Positions 1 through 4,910 of a stretch of 6,682 nucleotides of DNA are shown here, one piece after another. Below the pieces are notes generated by a model. That model searched no databases and had not been told where the DNA came from. It saw only the letters and a list, made by a program, of their open reading frames with translations. The DNA is from Candidatus Zipacnadia bacterium (lineage in GTDB: Bacteria > Armatimonadota > Zipacnadia > Zipacnadales > Zipacnadaceae): assembly GCA_029821515.1 (NCBI GenBank), contig JALGTD010000133.1:1-6682 (forward strand), read 5' to 3'. Numbering within the stretch: the stretch's first letter is position 1; each line of letters begins with the position of its first letter. A program made the translations under genes and the position numbers.

Positions 1-475
1 ACAGCACTTCGGTCGTCGCCCCTGACTTGCTGGCCACAACAAAGAGAGTCAGCTCGGGTTTGATGCTTTCGGTGACGCGAAGTACCTCAGCAGGCACGGT
101 GCTATCCAGAACTTCTATCCTCGGATAGCCAGCCCTGGCCTCGACGATGCGCTCAAGCGCCCAGGCTCCCAGGCAGCTTCCTCCCATTCCCAGCAAGACT
201 ATGTGCTTGAATCCCTCCTGGCGAATCCCATCAGCGAATTGAGCAAGTTCACCAACACGCGGCAGGCAGCGCTCGGGCAACCACAGCCACCCTAACCGGT
301 TTTTGATCTTCTCCTGCTGACCGGGCTCGGAGCTCCACAGACTGGCATCTTTGTTCCAAATCCGCGACGCATACCGCGCGGCACTCATCGTTTGCAGCTC
401 ATTGATCACACTAACATCACTCTTCCATTCATTGGTTGATACACAAACTCCCAGCGCAGACCTCTTACTCTTCAT
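1..475 (-). CDS. pgi: Glucose-6-phosphate isomerase-type (SIS/PGI domain) protein, N-terminal 158 residues, cut by the window edge
   Basis: This is a cytoplasmic sugar-phosphate isomerase of the PGI/SIS fold, expected to interconvert glucose-6-phosphate and fructose-6-phosphate. In the visible part I see RIWNKDASLW (39-48) and NRLGWL (59-64), which resemble the lead-in to the PGI half of bifunctional transaldolase/PGI proteins. Next come the sugar-phosphate loop VLLGMGGSCLG (93-103; the family usually has GGSSL), VLDSTVPAEVLR (122-133), and LFVVASKSGATTE (144-156), the classic SKSGxTxE phosphate-binding motif. There is no transaldolase domain upstream, so this is a stand-alone PGI-type protein or a close relative. 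The ATG at 475 is chosen because GGGGAGG lies 3 nt upstream; that spacing is short, and the start overlaps the end of larE by 11 bp, so coupled translation is likely. An internal ATG at 388 is an alternative start without a clear ribosome binding site. The C-terminal part with the catalytic residues is outside the window. The exact sugar substrate cannot be fixed from this fragment. Confidence 0.82.
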   Translation of the reverse strand, partial: MKSKRSALGVCVSTNEWKSDVSVINELQTMSAARYASRIWNKDASLWSSEPGQQEKIKNRLGWLWLPERCLPRVGELAQFADGIRQEGFKHIVLLGMGGSCLGAWALERIVEARAGYPRIEVLDSTVPAEVLRVTESIKPELTLFVVASKSGATTEVL

Positions 476-1298
476 CGTCCTCCCCACTGCTATCTATCAC
501 CTCGTCCATACTGCCGGAGCGGTATCCCGCCAGGTCGACCGTGACATAGGCAAAGCCCACTTCCTTCAACGCCGCCACCATCTGCTGACGCACTGGCTCC
601 TCCACAAGGCAGGACAGCTCAGCGGGCGAGACCTCTATGCGCGCCAGGAGGCCATGATGCCGCACCCGCAGTTGCCGGAAACCCAACTCGCGCAGGGCCT
701 CTTCGGCCACCTGTATCTGCTCCAGCTTCTCGCGCGTAATCACCTCTCCGTACGGAATCCGCGTAGCCAGGCAGGCATTGACGGGCAGATTCCAGGTGGG
801 CAGTTCGAGCTTGTGCGACAGCTCCCGCACTTCCGCTTTGCTCAGGCCTGCCTCCACCAGCGGCGCCCGTATGCCTAGCTCCTCAGCGGCGCGGTGGCCA
901 GGCCGCCACTGGCTCAGGTCATCAATCTGCTCGGCATGAGCCACCCAGGATAGCTCTTCACGCTGGGCAATCTGTTGCATCTGCCCAAACAAGGCCCGCT
1001 TGCATAGGTAGCAGCGATCAGGAGGGTTATCCGCAAATCCCTCCAGGGCGAGGTGGTCCATTTCGAAAGCAATATGCCGCACGCCTAGCTGTTCAGCTAC
1101 CGCCGCAGCCTGCTCCAGCTCCCAACCGCTAAAAAGCTGGGAGTGCGCTGTAGCAGCGACAGCCTGCTGATCGAGCACCTCCACGGCAATTGCTAACAAG
1201 AAGCTACTATCCACGCCTCCCGAAAAGCCTACCAGCACACTGCCCATATCCGCCAGGATTTCTCGTAGCTCATTTAGCTTTTTCTCAGGCTTATCCAC
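465..1298 (-). CDS. larE: ATP-dependent sacrificial sulfur transferase LarE (PP-loop family)
   Basis: LarE-family enzymes adenylylate the carboxylates of a pyridinium biscarboxylate nucleotide and insert sulfur, a step in making the nickel-pincer cofactor of lactate racemase and related enzymes. The 277 aa length is normal. The PP-loop SGGVDSS (26-32) follows VLVGF. NPPDRCYLCKRALF (91-104) supplies a CxxC (C96, C99). WRPGHRAAEE (131-140) and APLVEAGLSK (145-154) are family-typical. NACLATRIPYGE (174-185) holds C176, the position of the sacrificial cysteine in the well-studied enzyme. RVRHHGLLARIEV and LAGYRSGSMDEV lie near the C-terminus. C96, C99 and C176 form the triad associated with the [4Fe-4S] type of LarE, in which sulfur comes through a cluster instead of a sacrificed side chain. 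The usual GTNxDD motif reads AEQIDD (122-127). The start is GTG (1298), with AGAGGGGA about 11 nt upstream; the ATG at 1308 is out of frame. No larB or larC is in view, so the client enzyme is unknown. The gene probably forms an operon with the overlapping pgi. Confidence 0.93.
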   Translation of the reverse strand: MDKPEKKLNELREILADMGSVLVGFSGGVDSSFLLAIAVEVLDQQAVAATAHSQLFSGWELEQAAAVAEQLGVRHIAFEMDHLALEGFADNPPDRCYLCKRALFGQMQQIAQREELSWVAHAEQIDDLSQWRPGHRAAEELGIRAPLVEAGLSKAEVRELSHKLELPTWNLPVNACLATRIPYGEVITREKLEQIQVAEEALRELGFRQLRVRHHGLLARIEVSPAELSCLVEEPVRQQMVAALKEVGFAYVTVDLAGYRSGSMDEVIDSSGEDDEE

Positions 1299-1594
1299 TC
1301 TGGTTCATTCCCCTCTCAGTCCCACCAACACTATATTCGGCAGCGCAACTGACTTCTCCTTGCCTGCATTCCAGCCTCCTGGTCCGCACGCCCTGCCGCA
1401 CAGCCCGGGAACTTCGGTGAGACAACCGCTTACAGTATCTCAGCTAAACAGGGACCTTGTTGACAACACTGAGGAGATATGATACACTTGGTGTAGAGGT
1501 TAGTCTAGTGATAGCCGCTTAAAGCTACCACAGATACTACAGCGAGTCACTGTACTACTTCGCAACCTACAACTGCAGCAGAGATGGTAACGCG
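1299..1594. other. Divergent intergenic region between larE and the fli operon
   Basis: About 296 bp contains no gene I can support. The right half holds the rightward promoter described separately, followed by a leader of roughly 100 nt before the fliF-like start. A leftward -10-like TATAGT (complement of ACTATA at 1330-1335) lies at a sensible distance from the larE GTG, but I find no matching -35, so a larE promoter there is only a guess. I see no convincing large hairpin, riboswitch or operator repeat. A 5 nt inverted match (AGTGA 1507-1511, TCACT 1547-1551) is too short to count. Confidence 0.6.
1460..1488 (+). promoter_or_regulatory. Sigma70-type promoter for the fli operon
   Basis: A perfect -35 TTGACA (1460-1465) is followed by a 17 nt spacer and TACACT (1483-1488, 4 of 6 matches including T1, A2 and T6). 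TG stands at 1480-1481, making an extended -10. Transcription would start near 1495, leaving an untranslated leader of about 100 nt before the ATG at 1595. A TATGAT at 1478-1483 is only 12 nt from the -35 and so is less likely to be the -10. The site resembles a housekeeping promoter, not a sigma28 or sigma54 flagellar promoter. It is predicted from sequence only. Confidence 0.6.
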
Positions 1595-2491
1595 ATGGAG
1601 GCACTGGGCGACCTACTTCGCTGGTGGCAGGCACTTTCCGCACACTCGCGGATGACTTATGCCATTGTGAGTGTCACGGTAGTTGTTACTTTGGGAATAG
1701 CAATATACCAGGGCTACTCCCGCCAACGCAGACAAGCCGAAGCCGCGCAACTGTTGGAAAGTGCCCTGGGCGGCTACGACTACATCGCCAGTGCTCAGGC
1801 AACCTTCGCTGTAGGCCCTCCAGAGGGGGAAACTGCCAGCCCCCCAGGCCTCTCACTGCAATTACGGTTCCAGCCTGCCTCTACACTCCCGCATAACTGG
1901 CTGGACAACCTGGTTACTTTCGTATTGCATACCGTCTCAGGACTACGGCCGGCCGATCTGCTTATCACTGACAGCCACGGCGAGGTCCTCTACGCTAAAG
2001 GGCAACCGACCTCCGCCGCAGCCAGCATGGCCGCTTACCCTTCCCCCTCCGCTATCGCAATCCCCAAGCCCAAGGCCGTCTTCGAAATCCCGATATGGGC
2101 CTGGGGGCTGGCAGCACTGATAGCTCTCGCTCTGATCGCTCTCTACCTGCGGCGGGCTGGCCACGGCAACCAGCAAGCCCAAACGAGCGGCGAGACTGCG
2201 ACCAGCCGACCACCTCAGCTCGAGCAGTTTTTCAGCGAGTTAACCGCTGGCCAGATTACTTCACTGGCCCAAGGTGAACGCCCTGAGGTGGTGGCCGCCC
2301 TCCTGCATCACGCGCCGGGCCCGGAAACAGCGTCCGCTGCCCGGCAACAGATGAATGTTCCACCTGGGAGCTTATTTGAACCAACCCGACCGCCGCGAGA
2401 AGAAATCTTAGTCTCATTCATCGGGGCATTGCACGCCAGATTGGCGGTAAGCCAGAATACCCTCGGCAATGGTGGTGATCACAGTGAATGA
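1595..2491 (+). CDS. fliF: Shortened FliF-like MS-ring protein (TM1 - RBM2 - TM2 - unusual cytoplasmic tail)
   Basis: FliF builds the membrane (MS) ring on which flagellar and type III export machines assemble. Typical FliF has about 500-570 residues; this protein has 298. The N-terminus, with WQALSAHSRMTY, resembles the FliF start and leads into a membrane helix (about 21-39). There is no lipobox cysteine, unlike SctJ lipoproteins. Residues 62-135 match the FliF RBM2 domain: an opening strand (ASAQATFAV), LSLQLRFQPASTLP, and a helix-turn-strand ending VSGLRPADLLITDSHGEVL, parallel to the AGLPPGNVTLVDQGG-type motif of FliF. RBM1, normally between TM1 and RBM2, and RBM3, normally after RBM2, are both missing; a Pro/Ala/Ser linker (137-163) runs straight to TM2 (about 165-186, followed by RR). 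The cytoplasmic tail holds ITSLAQGERPEVVAALLHHA (221-240), which resembles either the FliG middle domain or FliF's own FliG-binding tail. The gene is first in its operon and overlaps fliH by 23 bp. No strong ribosome binding site precedes the ATG. The domain assignment is from pattern recognition. Confidence 0.72.
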   Translation: MEALGDLLRWWQALSAHSRMTYAIVSVTVVVTLGIAIYQGYSRQRRQAEAAQLLESALGGYDYIASAQATFAVGPPEGETASPPGLSLQLRFQPASTLPHNWLDNLVTFVLHTVSGLRPADLLITDSHGEVLYAKGQPTSAAASMAAYPSPSAIAIPKPKAVFEIPIWAWGLAALIALALIALYLRRAGHGNQQAQTSGETATSRPPQLEQFFSELTAGQITSLAQGERPEVVAALLHHAPGPETASAARQQMNVPPGSLFEPTRPPREEILVSFIGALHARLAVSQNTLGNGGDHSE

Positions 2492-3080
2492 ACGGCTGCT
2501 GAAAAAAGCGGACATAGACCGGGCCGGGCTGTGGGTAAGGCCAGTACGATTCGAACCAAGCTTCAGCCACGAAAACAACCCGGCGAATACCCCCACAGAC
2601 AGTGAACAGAGTGTGGCTACCTCCACTGAACCGCAGGATGGGGCGGCGCAGAGGGCGCGCATCAGAAACCTGCTCCACGACCTGACTACCCAACTAGCCC
2701 ACGACAAAGAGCGCCTGCTGGAGGAACTGCAGCCCCATATTGTTCGCTTAGCTATTGCCATCGCCCGGCGCATTGTCGCCGCCGAGATCCGCCAGGACCG
2801 CCGGGTTATTGAGCGTACCGTCAAAGCCGCTCTGGAGGACCTGGCCTGCCACGGGGAACTGCACGTGCGCGTCCATCCCGATGATCGGCCGGTCGTGCAA
2901 GATGTCCTACAAACCGACGAAACGTTGCTGGGGCGGCTCTCCAACCTGCGCGTAATCGCTGACGCCAGCATTGAACGCGGAGGCTGTATTGTGGAAAGTG
3001 ACCATGAAATCGTTGATGCTGACATCTCCACTCAACTGGCCCAGATTCACCGAAACCTACCGGCATATACAGAGCAATAA
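2469..3080 (+). CDS. fliH: FliH/SctL-family export ATPase regulator (stator-like)
   Basis: FliH dimers bind the FliI ATPase, hold it inactive in the cytoplasm and link it to the C-ring; FliH is related to the peripheral stalk of F/V-type ATPases. At 203 aa the length is normal. Residues 1-60 are polar and variable. A coiled-coil-prone stretch (60-88, RARIRNLLHDLTTQLAHDKE) leads into the conserved helix IVRLAIAIARRIVAAEI (91-107). Next come VIERTVKAALEDL (113-125), the strand LHVRVHPDD (131-139), and the C-terminal signature ERGGCIVESD plus VDADISTQLAQI (169-193), equivalent to the usual GGCxxET...IDARLxxxLxxI. The N-terminal Trp-rich FlhA anchor seen in some FliH proteins is reduced to one Trp (W22). 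The ATG at 2469 overlaps fliF by 23 bp; the GTG at 2484 is an alternative start, and neither has a good ribosome binding site. The gene lies 20 bp before fliI. Confidence 0.9.
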   Translation: MVVITVNERLLKKADIDRAGLWVRPVRFEPSFSHENNPANTPTDSEQSVATSTEPQDGAAQRARIRNLLHDLTTQLAHDKERLLEELQPHIVRLAIAIARRIVAAEIRQDRRVIERTVKAALEDLACHGELHVRVHPDDRPVVQDVLQTDETLLGRLSNLRVIADASIERGGCIVESDHEIVDADISTQLAQIHRNLPAYTEQ

Positions 3081-3100
3081 TCACACCAGGAACACATTTT

Positions 3101-4438
3101 ATGTCTATACAGCCGATCATCGACAAACAAGTCCAGCAATTTGAACACCTGATTGAGCAGGCTCGGACAGCCGGCCGGTTCCAGCGAGCCGGAACGGTAG
3201 TGGAGATATCCGGGTTGACAATCGTGGCCCGAGGCCCGGCTGCGCAGATCGGTGAACTGTGTGCCCTGCAACCGGGCGGCGGCGATGATCCGATCTACGC
3301 TCAGGTGGTGGCCTTCCGCGAGAATCATACCATTCTGCTGACGCTCGGCTCACTGCGGGGTGTCCAGCCAGGCTGCCGCGTGGTGGCTATCGGACAGCAA
3401 CTGCAAATCGGCACAGGGCCACAGATGCTGGGGCGGGTGGTAGACTGCTTTGGCCGTCCGCTGGATGACAAAGGCCTCATTGCTGTCTACAGCCATCGGC
3501 CTTTGGAAAACGCTCCGCCACCGCCATTGAAGCGTCGCCGCATAACCGAGCCGCTGTGGGTGGGAGTGCGCGCCATTGACGGCCTGCTCACCTGCTGCCA
3601 GGGACAGCGACTGGGCATCTTCTCCGGAGCTGGCGTCGGCAAGAGCGTACTGCTGGGGATGATCGCTCGTAACAGCAGTGCCGATGTCAACGTAATTGCG
3701 CTTGTCGGCGAGCGCGGGCGAGAAGTTCTCGATTTTCTGGAGCGTGACCTGGGCGAGGGGCTAGCCAAATCCGTCGTTGTGGTGACCACATCCGACCAAC
3801 CCCCGCTGCTGCGGGTGCACACCGGGCTGGCCGCTACCGCCATTGCTGAATATTTCCGCGACCAGGGCGCCAATGTTCTGTTGCTGATGGACTCGCTAAC
3901 CCGCCTGGCACACGCCCAGCGTGAAGTCGGCCTGGCGGCCGGCGAGATGCCTACCACCGGCGGCTATCCACCGTCACTCTACACTATGCTGCCCAGCCTT
4001 TTGGAACGGGCCGGCGCCACTCAGCAAGGCACAATAACAGGCCTTTACACCGTGCTGGTCGAGCAGGACGACCTTCAGGACCCGGTCGGCGATGCCGCTA
4101 GTGCCATTCTCGACGGGCGCATCGTGCTCTCCCGACAGCTCGCCGAAGCTGACCACTACCCAGCTATTGATATCACCCGCTCGGTCTCGCGGCTGATGGC
4201 CGATGTCGTTGAGCCAGACCACCACCAGGCCGCAACCCAGTTCCGGTCGCTACTGGCAGCCCGCAATGGGGCCCGGGACCTAATAGACGTGGGGGCGTAC
4301 ACCCGTGGCAGCGATGCCCGTGTAGACCGGGCCCTGGCGCTACGCGCCGAGATGAACCAGTTCCTGCAGCAGCGTCCTGACGAGTATTCGCCCTCCGACC
4401 GCACCCGCCAATGGTTGACAGGCCTGATGAATGCCTGA
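3101..4438 (+). CDS. fliI: FliI/SctN-type export ATPase
   Basis: This is the hexameric ATPase at the cytoplasmic entrance of flagellar and type III export machines, homologous to the F1 beta subunit. It unfolds substrates or helps release chaperones, in complex with FliH and FliJ. The 445 aa length is normal. An N-terminal beta-barrel is followed by MLGRVVDCFGRPLDDKG (109-125). The Walker A loop is SGAGVGKS (175-182, K181), the catalytic glutamate region is VGERGREVLDFLE (202-214, E204), and Walker B is VLLLMDS (259-265, D264). LAAGEMPTTGGYPPS (278-292) is the FliI loop, and the arginine finger lies in SVSRLM (361-366, R364). All catalytic residues are present, so the enzyme should be active. 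Small departures from consensus are PTTGGY where PTTRGY is usual, VEQDD for VEGDD (320-324) and DGR for DGH (338-340). The start has AGGAA at 3088-3092, 8 nt upstream. The gene overlaps fliJ by 8 bp. Sequence alone does not decide between flagellar FliI and injectisome SctN; the context resembles FliI. Confidence 0.96.
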   Translation: MSIQPIIDKQVQQFEHLIEQARTAGRFQRAGTVVEISGLTIVARGPAAQIGELCALQPGGGDDPIYAQVVAFRENHTILLTLGSLRGVQPGCRVVAIGQQLQIGTGPQMLGRVVDCFGRPLDDKGLIAVYSHRPLENAPPPPLKRRRITEPLWVGVRAIDGLLTCCQGQRLGIFSGAGVGKSVLLGMIARNSSADVNVIALVGERGREVLDFLERDLGEGLAKSVVVVTTSDQPPLLRVHTGLAATAIAEYFRDQGANVLLLMDSLTRLAHAQREVGLAAGEMPTTGGYPPSLYTMLPSLLERAGATQQGTITGLYTVLVEQDDLQDPVGDAASAILDGRIVLSRQLAEADHYPAIDITRSVSRLMADVVEPDHHQAATQFRSLLAARNGARDLIDVGAYTRGSDARVDRALALRAEMNQFLQQRPDEYSPSDRTRQWLTGLMNA

Positions 4439-4910
4439 GAAAGACCCGATGAACGAACGCATCGCCCGGATGGCCAAAATCCTGGAGCACCGTGCAGAGC
4501 AAGAACAGCTATGTCAACGACGAGCGGCGATCTGCCGCCAACTGGTTCGTACAGCCGAGGCCAGACTGACCAAATTGCGCCAGGAACGGGCCGCTCTGCG
4601 CAACGACACAGGTAGACAAGTCCCAACTACTGTTCACTGGCATCAACAACACCAGCGCGCACTGGCCGACCTGGACCGGCGCATAACACGAATCCAGAGT
4701 ATACACCAACAGCTTGCGCAAAGAGCCTCTCGAAGACAGGCCGAGCTGGTCAATGCTGCTCAACTGCAGCGCGCTGCCAAAAAGGTTACTACTCGGCTCC
4801 AGCAGCAAGCAACTCAAGCTGACCGCCGCAGTCAGCAAAAGCAACTCGACGACCTGGTGCGCACCAAGCGAATCATCCGCAACTCTACTTCTAATGCTAC
4901 TGTCACCTGA
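4431..4910 (+). CDS. fliJ: FliJ/SctO-like coiled-coil export protein
   Basis: FliJ is a small antiparallel coiled coil that sits in the FliI hexamer like the gamma subunit of F1 and couples the ATPase to the export gate. This 159 aa protein is almost entirely charged/Gln-rich helix with heptad-like spacing (about 8-60 and 70-145), broken near 60-68 (TGRQVPTTV), as expected for a helical hairpin. The family diverges so fast that identification rests on size, coiled-coil character and position directly after fliI. The N-terminal MNERIARMAKILEHRAEQEQ resembles the usual FliJ start, in which a short basic stretch is followed by a Leu/Arg/Glu helix. Two starts are possible: the ATG at 4431, overlapping the fliI stop by 8 nt, or the ATG at 4449, which begins at that MNERIARM stretch. 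The 3' end overlaps the next gene by 17 bp. The family call is likely, but the sequence match itself is weak. Confidence 0.8.
   Translation: MPEKDPMNERIARMAKILEHRAEQEQLCQRRAAICRQLVRTAEARLTKLRQERAALRNDTGRQVPTTVHWHQQHQRALADLDRRITRIQSIHQQLAQRASRRQAELVNAAQLQRAAKKVTTRLQQQATQADRRSQQKQLDDLVRTKRIIRNSTSNATVT

Noticed and set aside
1291..1308. Five-codon reading frame (ATG at 1308, - strand) overlapping the larE start, close to AGAGGGGA
   Set aside because: The Shine-Dalgarno-to-ATG gap is too short, and the same element serves the larE GTG. A leader peptide would need conservation evidence.
1330..1335. Possible leftward -10 (TATAGT on the - strand) for larE
   Set aside because: No -35 at an acceptable distance. 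Kept only as a remark in the intergenic entry.
1190..1420. Open frame on the + strand across the larE start and the intergenic region
   Set aside because: It is the antisense of a well-supported gene, with no ribosome binding site and no recognisable protein.
1595..2491. Reading the first operon gene as an SctJ (YscJ) injectisome lipoprotein
   Set aside because: SctJ has a lipobox cysteine and RBM1 plus RBM2. This protein has an uncleaved N-terminal membrane helix, a FliF-like start and a long cytoplasmic tail.
4714..4893. The fliM/N frame stays open for 60 codons upstream, inside fliJ, with several ATGs
   Set aside because: The translated part has no FliM-like pattern and lies in another frame of the fliJ coiled coil. 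The ATG at 4894 fits the gene border best.
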